Origin: Chelativorans sp. AA-79
GTDB taxonomy: Bacteria > Pseudomonadota > Alphaproteobacteria > Rhizobiales > Rhizobiaceae
Assembly (NCBI RefSeq): GCF_029457495.1
Contig: NZ_CP120363.1
Span: forward strand, 124,001-188,000
Direction: 5' to 3'
DNA length: 64,000 nucleotides
Both the position numbers and the translations under genes were made by a program. Of the stretch, positions 7,891 through 16,588 are shown in pieces. Every line of letters starts with the position of its first letter. Position 1 is the first letter of the stretch. Under the pieces are notes generated by a model, which made no database searches, was not told the DNA's origin, and worked only from the letters and a program-made list of their open reading frames with translations.

Positions 7891-7955
7891 CACAGCCTGA
7901 GTTGAATGTCGTGGCTGTTGCCTAAGAAGCATTAATCTGGCTAACAAGTTTGCTC

Positions 7956-10145
7956 TCAGAGCGCCTTCACATCGCCATAGATCTTGCGGAGGTGCTCGTC
8001 CGACATATCCAGGATGGGTTCATACATGAACGAGTTCAGGTGGATGTTCTCCGGGGTCATGAGGACCACCCGATCCATAGTCGGTATAGCGGCGTCACCA
8101 GGGAAGTCTTTGCGAAAGCGTTTCAGCAACTCCGTCGTCTGATTTCCCGTGATGTCTCCAGGAAGCTTCGGGTCGTTGACCCTCCCCAGCATGTATTGCT
8201 CGGCACGCAGGCGAGTAGCAATCGAAAGCACGATCTTGTTCTCGAAGTTGGCGGTATTGCCGTCTTGTAGGCAGCCGTCGGCCTCCTGATAGACCAAATC
8301 GAGCACGGTGCCTCCCGACGGGGCGGCGTTCCCCGGAGCCACACCGAATATTCTCAGGTAGATGTCGAACAGGTCGGCGTCCTCGATCCCGGTGGTTCCG
8401 TCCTTGATATGAAGCAGTGAGGTCAGCGTCATGTAGTCGGGATCGCCTTCGCCTTTAGTGAACTCGACCAGATTTCGCATGAAAGGTATCGAGGCAATTC
8501 GCTTTTTGGGGTTACCTCCGAAATGAACTTTCCAATCGTTCACAAAAATGTTCTTAATTCCGACGGCATTGTTGATCTCAATACCGCCTTCCTTCCTCAC
8601 AACCATGAAGCAAGATTTATAGTTGACGAAGCGGCTCTGAATCGTCCTGAAGAAATCGAAGTTGTGCGTGAGGATGATCTGTCGGAAATTTTCGTCTTCC
8701 GCGATTTCTTTGAGGTACTGGATAATCGCGTATTTGTTTTTGTAATCGAATGAGTCTGCAACGTCGTCGACGATGATGATAGTTCTCTGACCAGCCTTTC
8801 TCCGCGCCTCAATCTCGAAGATAATATTGAGTATATAGAACGCCCTGCGTTCGCCGGTGCTAAGGACATCAAGAAGCGCGTCCCTCTCGACCTCCTTCCG
8901 GTCTGCGCCTTCCTTGAAGGTGAAGCCGAGTTTGGGAATCTTGTCCTCGTTGAGCACCACGGATACGAGGTTCTTTACCTTGAGCTCGAACGGGACGAAG
9001 AACCGCTCGTTGAAGATCTCAATGACCTCCTGCCATGCTGTCCGCTCGCTGCGAGCAGCTTCCTCGATTTCCTTCCTCCTTTCGGCCGCAGCGCGGATTT
9101 CCTGGACCAGGTGATCGAAGGCGTCTCGATGCTTCACGAAATAGCTCTTCCAGACCTGCTCCTTGAAGTCCGCCACGTTCGCCAGGGCAGGAAGGACATC
9201 CTCATGGTCAGCTACGAAGGCGTTGAACTCCCTTACATTGGCGTTCTTGTGGAGCAGCTTCTCGACAGCATCGAATTTCTGGCGCAGATCGGCGTCTAAA
9301 GTGATGCCTTCCTTCTCATTCTTGACCAGCTCCTCCAGCTGCTTCTTCGAGGTGATCTCCACCTTCTCACCGGCATTCAGGCTCACACTATGCGCAGCAT
9401 CGAAAAAACCGTTGTCCGCGAGAGCTTTTGCAATGATGCCGGCATTATAGTAGGTGAACGTTCCGCGCTTGAAATACATGGACTGGTCGATCAGCTCGTT
9501 AAAGCGCTTGATGTAGTCCTCGAGAGCTTCGCGCACCTGCTCCTGCTGGAGCATCTCGACAACCTTGGCGTCGAAGACGAGATCATAGGGAATCTCAGCG
9601 AAGGGTGCTTCTGATTGCTCGCCCACCTCGTCGGCGATGCGAGTGATTGCGAGTAGGAACTGTTCGGAGGTCTTGGTAAAAGTGGCTGATATCTCAGCAG
9701 CCAGGTCTTTTTTCGAGCCTGACCGATCCTTCAATGCAGCGAGCAGCGTCTTCTTCGCATGGTCGATACCCTCGTTGAGCTTCTCATGCTCTTTTCGAAG
9801 GGCTGCATTTACGAGGAGGGTCGAGGTTTTTTCACTGCTACCGAAATCCTCATCGTAAGGCCGAATAATGAACACCAACTCCGGGTCGAGTTCGGCGTCG
9901 TTCTCATCGAGCACCGATCGTTTCGTCGGGCGATCTGGGAACATCCGATCCGACGACGTTTTCTTGTCCGCGATGTCTTGGAATGTCTTCGCAAGCGAGG
10001 ACTTCATGGCGCCGTTCGGGGCGTATAGGGCTACGGCATTGCATTTCTTGAAGTCGAAGGCGTGCTCGAGCTTCCGAATTCCGTAGCAATGTTGCAGATC
10101 CAGCTTTAGCTGTAAGCGCCACGCCGCTCCCCTCGTGCGGCGCAT
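7956..10145 (-). CDS. AAA/ABC-type ATPase, probable defence protein, 5' end replaced by IS66
   Basis: A large ATPase (729 codons from the ATG at 10145). It has a P-loop YAPNGAMKSS at residues 41-50, where Met replaces the usual glycine before Lys, as in a branch of AAA_13-like proteins. It also has long charged helices, an ABC-like signature LSTGERRAFYIL and Walker B TIIIVDDVADSFD. The C-terminal 250 residues (FENKIVLSIATRLRAEQYM) are of unknown fold. RloC-type and other stand-alone phage-defence ATPases share this layout. The left end of an IS66 element (GTAAGCG at 10112) lies about 11 codons inside the frame, so the native start is gone and the first residues are IS-encoded. It converges with the sbc chimera. 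AT-richer than most neighbours. Confidence 0.75.
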   Translation of the reverse strand: MRRTRGAAWRLQLKLDLQHCYGIRKLEHAFDFKKCNAVALYAPNGAMKSSLAKTFQDIADKKTSSDRMFPDRPTKRSVLDENDAELDPELVFIIRPYDEDFGSSEKTSTLLVNAALRKEHEKLNEGIDHAKKTLLAALKDRSGSKKDLAAEISATFTKTSEQFLLAITRIADEVGEQSEAPFAEIPYDLVFDAKVVEMLQQEQVREALEDYIKRFNELIDQSMYFKRGTFTYYNAGIIAKALADNGFFDAAHSVSLNAGEKVEITSKKQLEELVKNEKEGITLDADLRQKFDAVEKLLHKNANVREFNAFVADHEDVLPALANVADFKEQVWKSYFVKHRDAFDHLVQEIRAAAERRKEIEEAARSERTAWQEVIEIFNERFFVPFELKVKNLVSVVLNEDKIPKLGFTFKEGADRKEVERDALLDVLSTGERRAFYILNIIFEIEARRKAGQRTIIIVDDVADSFDYKNKYAIIQYLKEIAEDENFRQIILTHNFDFFRTIQSRFVNYKSCFMVVRKEGGIEINNAVGIKNIFVNDWKVHFGGNPKKRIASIPFMRNLVEFTKGEGDPDYMTLTSLLHIKDGTTGIEDADLFDIYLRIFGVAPGNAAPSGGTVLDLVYQEADGCLQDGNTANFENKIVLSIATRLRAEQYMLGRVNDPKLPGDITGNQTTELLKRFRKDFPGDAAIPTMDRVVLMTPENIHLNSFMYEPILDMSDEHLRKIYGDVKAL

Positions 10146-10212
10146 GAGGTGAATGTGCCAAGAATCCCCCTGATCGCGAGAGACGGAGGGTCAGGTGGGA
10201 GCAGACGGCAAA

Positions 10213-10626
10213 ATGGACGTCCATTTGGACGTCCCGACAACTGGCTACGCAGGCCGGGTCGAGGTTCTGGAAGGTCCAACGGGACGGCGGGTTCGCTCGG
10301 AGACCGACAAAGCCCGGATTGCGGCCGAGAGCCTGATGCCGGGGATGCAGGTGACGGCGGTCGCTCGCAAGCATGGCGTCACTCGCTGGCAGGTTTATGA
10401 TTGGCGACGTCGTCTTCGTCAGGGACGACTGGCGCTGCCGGAAAGCATGGCGCCGATGTTCGCGCCGCTGATGGTGGAAGAAGCATCGGCGCCTCAGCGG
10501 ACGATGAGGCCACCGAAATCGACGCCGGCGAAGGTGGAGATCATGATCGACGACATGGTGATCCGAACGACGGTTGATCTTGAGCACCTGCCGCAGGTGA
10601 TCCGTGCGGTGCGTGCCTCGCGATGA
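10213..10626 (+). CDS. tnpA: IS66 TnpA (DNA-binding accessory protein)
   Basis: A 137-residue protein with an N-terminal helix-turn-helix (ARIAAESLMPGMQVTAVARKHGVTRWQVYDWRRR) and a C-terminal segment IEIMIDDMVIRTTVDLEHL-like, the standard IS66 orf1 layout. The start is set at ATG 10213, preceded by a purine-rich site; a GTG 18 bases upstream is possible. TnpA is needed with TnpB and TnpC for transposition of IS66 elements, although its exact role is unclear. Its stop overlaps the tnpB start by four bases (ATGA), so translation is coupled. Confidence 0.88.
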   Translation: MDVHLDVPTTGYAGRVEVLEGPTGRRVRSETDKARIAAESLMPGMQVTAVARKHGVTRWQVYDWRRRLRQGRLALPESMAPMFAPLMVEEASAPQRTMRPPKSTPAKVEIMIDDMVIRTTVDLEHLPQVIRAVRASR

Positions 10627-10976
10627 TTGCACCAGGCGCCGATCTGAAGATCTACATGGCGACCCATCCGGTCGACTTCCGTCGCGGCATGGACGGGCTG
10701 GCGGCGGCGGTGCAGGAGATGCTTTGCCTGGATCCTTTTGTTGGCGCGGCCTTCGTCTTCCGGGCCAAAAGGGCTGACCGGATCAAGATTCTGGTCTGGG
10801 ACGGCACTGGACTTGTGCTCGTTTACAAGCGGCTCGAGGGTTCGAAGTTCGTGTGGCCGCAGGTTCGCGACGGCGTGATGCGCATATCGCCGGCGATGTT
10901 TGCGGCCCTGTTCGAAGGGCTGGATTGGCGACTGGTCCGCCCCGAGAGGGTGCGGCGCCCGAAGCTTGCCGGATGA
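10623..10976 (+). CDS. tnpB: IS66 TnpB (IS66 Orf2 family)
   Basis: A 117-residue protein with the signature of IS66 Orf2: YMATHPVDFRRGMDGLAA, VFRAKRADRIKILVWDGTGLVL and FEGLDWR. It overlaps tnpA by four bases. The family is an accessory transposition protein without a known catalytic site. The sequence is complete and its length is normal. A paralogue from a different IS66 element lies at 16172-16516. Confidence 0.92.
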   Translation: MIAPGADLKIYMATHPVDFRRGMDGLAAAVQEMLCLDPFVGAAFVFRAKRADRIKILVWDGTGLVLVYKRLEGSKFVWPQVRDGVMRISPAMFAALFEGLDWRLVRPERVRRPKLAG

Positions 10977-11045
10977 ATGTGGCACAGTGACTCAGGCGTG
11001 TAGTCACCGGTGGCGTTATCGGCGCTCATGTGCTTGATTTAGCGC

Positions 11046-12271
11046 ATGAATCTGATGGTCCTTCAGGAAGAGAACGAGCATTTGAAGGCGCTCCTCGCCG
11101 AGGCGCAAGCCGCTTTGGCTGAATCCGAAGAGGCACGCCGTCGCCTGGAGACCATCGTCGGTCAACTGAACCACGAGAAGTTCGGCGCCAAGTCCGAGAA
11201 GCTGCATCCCGACCAATACCATCTGCCGCTCGAAGACGTGGAGATCGCGCAGGGCGTGCTCGATGCCGCGCAGGAAAAGGCGCAGCGGATCATCCAGGGC
11301 CGTTCCGCCGGCACGTCCGGTTCTCACCGGCGCAACCGCGGCCACCTGCCTGCCCATCTGCCGCGGGTGGAGCGGATCATCGAACCCGAGAGCACGCTGT
11401 GTCCGTGCGGCTGCGGCGAGATGGCCAGGATCGGCGAGGACGTGAGCGAACGGCTGGACGTGGTTCCGGCGCAGTTGCGCGTTCTGGTCACCCGCCGCCC
11501 GAAATACGCTTGCCGCCGCTGCTCGGGCGCGGTTGTGCAGGCGCATGCGCCCGAGCATGTGGTGCCAGGCGGACTGCCGACCGAGGCGCTAATCGCCAAG
11601 GTCATCGTCGCCAAGTTCGGTGATCACTTGCCATTCTACCGGCAGGCCGAGATCTATGCTCGCCAGGGCCTCCAACTGGATCGCGCGACACTGGGCAATT
11701 GGGTTGGCCGGGCCTGCTTCCATCTCAAGCCCATCGCCAGCCACATGCGCTGGCATCTGGCTGGCGCGGATCGTCTGTTCATGGACGAGACCACGGCGCC
11801 GGTGCTCGACCCCGGGCGCGGCAAGGTCAAGAAGGGCTTCTTCTGGGCGATCGCTTGCGATGATCGCGGTCATGGTGGCCAAGGTCCGCCCATCGTGCTG
11901 TTCCACTATGCACCCGGGCGCGGCGGCGAGCATGCCGAACGGTTCCTCCAAGGCTTCGGCGGACAGTTCCTGCAGGTTGACGCCTATGAGGGCTATGATC
12001 GGCTGACGCGCCTGGAACGGCCGCAAGGACCGTGGAAACTCGTCCATTGCTGGGCCCATTTGCGCCGACGTTTTGTGAAGCTGGCGCGCAACACCAAGTC
12101 CCCGATCACCGAAGCCGCCGTGCGCCAGATCGCCATGCTCTACGCCGTCGAGGCGACGGTGCGCGGCATGACGCCACAAGCTCGGCTCGCCGCGCGACAG
12201 CAGCACTCTTCCCCGATCATCGCCGCCTTGAAGCCGTGGTTTGAAAAGCAATTGTCGATGATCTCCTCGGG
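11046..12271 (+). pseudogene. tnpC: IS66 TnpC transposase, C-terminally truncated
   Basis: The frame begins MNLMVLQEENEHLKALLAEAQ (coiled coil), followed by the zinc-binding region (CPCGCGEMARIGEDVSERLD, RRPKYACRRC) and the DDE catalytic core (FMDETTAPVLDPGRGKVKKG, VDAYEGYDR, HCWAHLRRRF). Full IS66 transposases have about 510-540 residues. Homology stops at about residue 409 (QLSMISSG) and the frame then reads 13 residues of foreign transposon end before a stop at 12311. The lost part contains the final catalytic glutamate (RRTALERFIADGRIEIDNN-type motif), so the protein is inactive. The break coincides with the start of TniABQ module 1. Confidence 0.88.
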
Positions 12272-12281
12272 TGTCGCTCGG

Positions 12282-12399
12282 CACTTAATGATGAGAATCA
12301 TGCTTCAATGATTTCAGATGCTTACGCCAGCACTTAATTTGCGAATGGGCAGTTAATTCGATAATGCGCATTGGCTTTTGTCACTTAATGTGAGAATGA
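12282..12399 (+). repeat. Left-end transposase binding repeats of module 1
   Basis: Four direct repeats start at 12282, 12331, 12350 and 12382: CACTTAATGATGAGAAT, CACTTAATTTGCGAAT, CAGTTAATTCGATAAT and CACTTAATGTGAGAAT. Spacing is irregular (49, 19 and 32 bp). They lie directly upstream of tniA and probably bind TniA and also contain its promoter. Confidence 0.75.
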
Positions 12400-12429
12400 G
12401 ACTCGTGATGTTTTCCTCGCGAGCCTGCC

Positions 12430-14043
12430 ATGAGAGATCGGATCCCTGATGAGATCGACGAAGCGCTTTGGGATGAAGCTTGCCGAAGGGCAGATGCGCT
12501 CCGTGAATTCCTGAGGCGCAATCCTGACGGTGCGACCGCGGCAAACGTTTCGGGGCTCGCTGCCGGGATGAATGTGAGTCAGGCGACGGCCTACCGGCTG
12601 ATCAAGCTGTTCCGCGTCGGCGGGACCGTTCTGTCTCTTGTCGATCGCAAGCGTGGACGGCCTGTGGGTCATCGTACGCTGGACGAGAAACGGGAGGAGA
12701 TCGTTAGCAAGACTATCAAAAAGTTCTACTTGAAGCGGACCCGACCGACGATCTCGCAGTTGGTGCGGGACGTGCAGACGAACTGCATTTCGGTCGGGCT
12801 GAAGCCGCCACATCGCCGAACGATCGTCGCCCGCGTGAAGGACATCGACCTGCAGAAGCGCGCAAATCGGCGTGGCGAACAGAAAATCGTCAAGGCGACA
12901 ACGGCCGTCCCCGGATCATTCGAAGTCTCCCGTCCCCTGGCAGTGGTCCAGATCGACCATACCAAGGCAGACATCTTTGTCGTTGACGAGGAGACGCGGC
13001 AGCCGATCGGACGGCCATGGCTGACGCTGGCGATGGATGTCTGCAGCCGGATGGTGACCGGCTTTTATCTCACGATGGAGGCGCCGTCCCGCCTGTCCAC
13101 CAGCATGTGCCTGCTACACTCCGTCTTCGACAAATCGGCATGGCTGCGGGAGCGCGAGATAACGGAGTCCTGGCCCGTCGCCGGTCTGCCGGACATGGTG
13201 CATGTTGACAATGGTGCCGACTTCCGAAGCCGGGCCTTCAAGCGAGGGTGCCAGGACGCGGGCATCGCGATCGAGTGGCGGCCACCCGGTGAGCCGCGTT
13301 TCGGCGGTCATATCGAGCGCCTGATCGGCACTCAGATGGGCAGGCTGCATCTCCTGCCCGGAACAACGTTCAGCAACGAACAGGAGTTGGGCGCCTATGA
13401 CTCGAAGCGACATGCGGCACTGACTCTGAGGGAGCTCGAGCGCTACATCGCTCTCGACATTGTCGGCGCTTATCATCAATCGATCCACAGCAGTCTGGGT
13501 CGACCGCCGATCGCGGTGTGGCGGGAGCACGAGGGCGAAATCCCGCTTCGGTTGCCGCAAGATCGAATGCGCTTCTGGCTGACGTTCCTGCCGGAGCAGG
13601 AGCGGACGTTGATGCCTGACGGGATTCATCTGTTCAAACTGCGCTACTGGTCGCCGGCATTGAGCGCCGACGTCGGACGTTCTGACCGGCGCCTACTCGT
13701 AAAATATGATCCGCGCGACATGGCGCGCATCTTCGTCCGGCGGCCATCGGGAAACTTCGTTGAGGCCCGTTATGCCGACGTGACCCTGCCCTCGATAACG
13801 CTACACGAGGCACTAACCGCCCGGCGTACCTTACGTGCGAAGGGCCGTCGCGAAGTCGACACCCGCGCCATCGTCCGCACCGCCGTCGCGCAGCGGGAAT
13901 TGGTCGAGGCGGCAACCAATAAGACGGCGGCTGCGCGACGCGGGAAGGCTTCTTCGAAATCGAAGGTGGATGATCGGGGATTGGGCTCGCTCCGCGGCGT
14001 CGACTCCAGCAAACCTGTACCCTTTGTTGAGGATACAGATTGA
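12430..14043 (+). CDS. tniA: TniA/TnsB-like DDE transposase, module 1
   Basis: A 537-residue Mu/TnsB-type transposase. The N-terminal third carries DNA-binding helices (ANVSGLAAGMNVSQATAYRL). The rve core has the catalytic triad Asp176 (VQIDHT), Asp260 (HVDNGADF) and Glu296 (GGHIERLIG), and a Mu-C-like beta barrel follows (IFVRRPSGNFVEARYADV). It cuts and joins transposon ends, as TniA does in Tn5053. It starts 30 bp after the last end repeat, is followed by tniB after 13 bp, and shows no frameshift. It differs in sequence from the three other TniA proteins in this window, so module 1 is a separate lineage. Confidence 0.93.
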   Translation: MRDRIPDEIDEALWDEACRRADALREFLRRNPDGATAANVSGLAAGMNVSQATAYRLIKLFRVGGTVLSLVDRKRGRPVGHRTLDEKREEIVSKTIKKFYLKRTRPTISQLVRDVQTNCISVGLKPPHRRTIVARVKDIDLQKRANRRGEQKIVKATTAVPGSFEVSRPLAVVQIDHTKADIFVVDEETRQPIGRPWLTLAMDVCSRMVTGFYLTMEAPSRLSTSMCLLHSVFDKSAWLREREITESWPVAGLPDMVHVDNGADFRSRAFKRGCQDAGIAIEWRPPGEPRFGGHIERLIGTQMGRLHLLPGTTFSNEQELGAYDSKRHAALTLRELERYIALDIVGAYHQSIHSSLGRPPIAVWREHEGEIPLRLPQDRMRFWLTFLPEQERTLMPDGIHLFKLRYWSPALSADVGRSDRRLLVKYDPRDMARIFVRRPSGNFVEARYADVTLPSITLHEALTARRTLRAKGRREVDTRAIVRTAVAQRELVEAATNKTAAARRGKASSKSKVDDRGLGSLRGVDSSKPVPFVEDTD

Positions 14044-14056
14044 GCTGGAGTGAAAC

Positions 14057-14938
14057 ATGAGCGATCAAATCTCCCACCTGACCGCCGGCGCCGGCGCACT
14101 GCTTGCCGAAACGGACGAGCGGCGCATTCGCGCGATACGATCGCGCCGATGGGTGCTCTACCCACGCGCCAAGCAGGCGCTCGATCGGCTGAGCCGGCTT
14201 CTCGACCATCCACGCGGCACACGCATGCCTTCTGTCGCGATCTATGGCGACAGTGGCATGGGCAAGACCATGATCATGAAGCGGTTCCGGGACGAACACC
14301 CGCCGTGCTTCAACCCGGTGACGGGTACGCTGAAGACGCCCGTTCTGGCCATGGAGATGACGAGCCGGCCCGGCGAGCGGCGGTTCTACGCCGAACTGCT
14401 CACCCTTCTCGGCGCACCACAGAGGCCACGCGCCGATATCGCCCAGATGGAGCAAGCGGCGCTACGCATCATGGAGGCCATCGGTGTGCAGGTGCTGGTG
14501 ATCGACGAGGTGCACAACATTCTCGCCGGATCTTATCGCGAGCAGCGCATTGTCCTGAACACGCTGCGTTTCCTCAGCAATCGTCTGCAGATCTCCCTGG
14601 TCTGCTTCGGCGTTAACGAGGCGCGCGAGGCGATCGGTGGCGACGTCCAGCTTGCACGCCGGTTTGAGCAGTTCACCTTGAGCAGGTGGGCGGCGAACGA
14701 GCAGTTCGAGACGCTGGTGGCATCGATCCTGCGCAATACGCCGCTGCGTCGACCCTCGGTGCTCACGCCGAAATCACTGCGACGGATTCTGCAGATAACC
14801 GAGGGCATCACCGCCAGCATCTTCCACATGATCAACGACCTCGCGGTTGACGCCATCGAACGCGGCCAAGAGCATATTGCAGACGAATCTGTCGAAAACT
14901 GGGAGCCGGAGTTCGAGGCCGAGGCGGCGTTCGCATGA
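14057..14938 (+). CDS. tniB: TniB AAA+ ATPase, module 1
   Basis: A 293-residue AAA+ protein with Walker A GDSGMGKT (near residue 72) and Walker B VLVIDEVHNIL. A sensor-1 region (LVCFGVNEAREAI) and an arginine-rich lid follow. It is the TnsC/MuB-type regulator that binds ATP and target DNA and activates the transposase. The stop overlaps the tniQ start by four bases (ATGA). The preceding tniA ends 13 bp upstream. All nucleotide-binding motifs are intact. Confidence 0.93.
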   Translation: MSDQISHLTAGAGALLAETDERRIRAIRSRRWVLYPRAKQALDRLSRLLDHPRGTRMPSVAIYGDSGMGKTMIMKRFRDEHPPCFNPVTGTLKTPVLAMEMTSRPGERRFYAELLTLLGAPQRPRADIAQMEQAALRIMEAIGVQVLVIDEVHNILAGSYREQRIVLNTLRFLSNRLQISLVCFGVNEAREAIGGDVQLARRFEQFTLSRWAANEQFETLVASILRNTPLRRPSVLTPKSLRRILQITEGITASIFHMINDLAVDAIERGQEHIADESVENWEPEFEAEAAFA

Positions 14939-15801
14939 CGGAGACCGCGCCGCCACGGCAGTTGCCAGTGAGATTGCCGCCCTACCCTGACGAGCTTCTG
15001 TCGTCTTGGATCAGTCGCCATGCCGCCTTCTACGCGGTTCCGCCGCTCGTCATGCTCCAGCATTGCCTGCCGGAGGCCTCCTCATTGCGAGCAGTCGATC
15101 TCCATCTGAGCGGCGATCAGGAAGTCCGCCTCGCCAGTATTTTCGCCGCCAAACCGGCTGTTTTACGTCGAATGACCTTCATCAATGTGCCGAAGTCGTC
15201 GCATCGACTAATCGCCGCGAGGCCGGCACAGACCTGTGCACGTTGCAGCCCCGGTAGCGCGGAACCAGCGCCAATCCTGCGAAACCAGCTGCTGGGGTGG
15301 CGGATTACCTGCGTACATTGCGGAACACTACTACGAGGGTTCGGAAAAGGTGAACTTCGCTCCCCTTTCCGGCAAAATCACCGTGCGGCTCTGCGGGGTG
15401 AAAAGCTGCTCGACGACGAAGCCGAACGCGGCATTCGAACCTGGACATCGGCGACCGAAATCGCCCGGCTTCTGTTGATGCGGCGAGTGATCTGGCCCCT
15501 ACCGCGCGAGCACGAGCTTTGGCGCTACCGGGTGCTCGGCGCCATCATTCCCGATCTCGACCATGTCGTTGCCGAGCAATTGCAGAATCTGCCCACACCT
15601 GCAAAGCCGATCCTGCCGCTCGATATGCGGCCGGCTCTGCTGGCCGGCGTTGCCATCGTCGAGCGCGCCGGCCCGGAAATGCTCCGGATGCTGCGTGGGC
15701 ACATGATGGGCGACAACCGGGCCCGATTCTCTGACGCCGCAGAGAACATGATAGCTCAAGCCGGCACGCTGCGAGCTTCTAGGCAAATGCAGTTAATTTG
15801 A
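14935..15801 (+). CDS. tniQ: TniQ target-selection protein, module 1
   Basis: A 288-residue TniQ/TnsD-family protein. It has the N-terminal signature LPPYPDELLSSWISRHAAFY and a zinc-binding pair CARC ... CVHC around residues 100-125. TniQ proteins link the AAA+ regulator to a target site. It is on the short side (Tn5053 TniQ has about 400 residues), lacking the long C-terminal DNA-binding half of TnsD. It is translationally coupled to tniB, and the right-end repeat of the element begins within its last codons (15790), so coding sequence and transposon end overlap. Confidence 0.88.
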   Translation: MTETAPPRQLPVRLPPYPDELLSSWISRHAAFYAVPPLVMLQHCLPEASSLRAVDLHLSGDQEVRLASIFAAKPAVLRRMTFINVPKSSHRLIAARPAQTCARCSPGSAEPAPILRNQLLGWRITCVHCGTLLRGFGKGELRSPFRQNHRAALRGEKLLDDEAERGIRTWTSATEIARLLLMRRVIWPLPREHELWRYRVLGAIIPDLDHVVAEQLQNLPTPAKPILPLDMRPALLAGVAIVERAGPEMLRMLRGHMMGDNRARFSDAAENMIAQAGTLRASRQMQLI

Positions 15802-15834
15802 GAATCTGGCTGCAGGAATTCTCACGATTAAGTG
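15790..15834. repeat. Right-end repeats of module 1
   Basis: One direct copy (CAGTTAATTTGAGAAT, 15790-15805) and one inverted copy (ATTCTCACGATTAAGTG, 15818-15834) of the left-end repeat. The inverted copy marks the outer right end. The first overlaps the end of tniQ. Confidence 0.75.
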
Positions 15835-15902
15835 CCTAACCCGGGCAAAACCACCGCATTCTTGCATTTAAATGCCAAGCGACAGCTTTCAAGGTTCGGC
15901 TC

Positions 15903-16175
15903 GTGGCCGAGACATTGGTGCCGGGGACGAATGTCTCGGCGATCGCGCGGCGGGAAGGCATCGCGCCGTCGCAGCTGTTCGGCTGGCGCCGCCAGGCGAT
16001 CCGCAACGGAACCGTGACCCCGCCCGAGACTGAGGGAGGTCCGCGTTTCGTCGAGGTCGACACCGCCGGGTCTTCCATGATCGAGATCGTCCTGGAAGGT
16101 GCGGTGGTGCGCGTCGGGTCGGACGTGCCGGAAGCGCATTTGCGGCGGGTGATCCGGGCGCTGCGATCGGCATGA
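15903..16175 (+). pseudogene. tnpA: IS66 TnpA, N-terminus lost
   Basis: The frame carries VAETLVPGTNVSAIARREGIAPSQLFGWRRQ, the helix-turn-helix of IS66 TnpA, and the C-terminal IEIVLEGAVVRVGSDV segment, 90 residues. The usual first 15-20 residues are replaced by transposon-flank sequence; the in-frame reading continues to about 15850 without a proper start. A GTG at 15903 could still start a short product. It is coupled to tnpB by a four-base overlap. Confidence 0.8.
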
Positions 16176-16516
16176 TTCCGAGCGGCACGAAGGTGTTCCT
16201 GGCGAGCCACCCGGTCGACTTCCGCAAGGGGCCGGACGGCTTGATGGCGCTGGTTCGCGATGCTGGTGCCGATCCCTTCAACGGGGCTCTCTATGTCTTC
16301 CGCGCCAAGCGGGCCGACAGGATCAAGATCGTCTGGTGGGACGGCAGCGGACTTTGCCTCTTTGCCAAGCGACTGGAGAAGGCGCAGTTCTGCTGGCCGC
16401 GGATCGGTCACAGCCGGGTGCAACTCAATCAGGCGCAACTGCTGGCATTAGTCGACGGGCTGGACTGGAAAAGGGTTCGCCCGGTGCTGGTGAAGCGGCC
16501 GCAATCGGCCGGCTGA
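16172..16516 (+). CDS. tnpB: IS66 TnpB (IS66 Orf2 family), element 2
   Basis: A 114-residue protein with FLASHPVDFRKGPDGLMA, VFRAKRADRIKIVWWDGSGLCL and VDGLDWKRVRP, the IS66 Orf2 signature. It is complete and overlaps tnpA by four bases. It is a paralogue of 10623-10976 with about half the residues identical by eye. It functions only with TnpC of the same element, which follows 70 bp downstream. Confidence 0.92.
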   Translation: MIPSGTKVFLASHPVDFRKGPDGLMALVRDAGADPFNGALYVFRAKRADRIKIVWWDGSGLCLFAKRLEKAQFCWPRIGHSRVQLNQAQLLALVDGLDWKRVRPVLVKRPQSAG

Positions 16517-16588
16517 ACACGCTGCGGCAGAGTGAATCAGCGGGCCGAATGAGCAGGCATTTTGCGGCAGAATATGCTTTGTTCGGCC

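Larger units (their letters stand above)
10112..12271 (+). mobile_element. IS66-family element 1, right part lost
   Basis: Begins with the IS66-type terminus GTAAGCGCC at 10112, then tnpA, tnpB and a truncated tnpC. The right end is missing: tnpC breaks off at about 12271, where the terminal repeats of TniABQ module 1 begin. The left end interrupts the 5' part of the ATPase gene. Confidence 0.85.
12272..15840 (+). mobile_element. TniABQ transposon, module 1 (Tn5053/Tn7-like)
   Basis: A three-gene transposition cassette in the order tniA-tniB-tniQ bounded by related repeats of the form CACTTAATnnTGAGAAT. Four lie at the left (12282-12399) and two at the right, one of them inverted (15790-15834). 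This matches the end structure of Tn7-like elements with several TnsB-type binding sites. The left outer end reads TGTCGCTCGG, but the right does not show a matching TGT terminus. It has no cargo and no resolvase. It lies between two different truncated IS66 elements. Confidence 0.8.

Noticed and set aside
12331..12399. CACTTAAT repeats as a CRISPR-like array
   Set aside because: Spacing is irregular (19-49 bp) and the repeats recur inverted at the other transposon end, so they are transposase sites.
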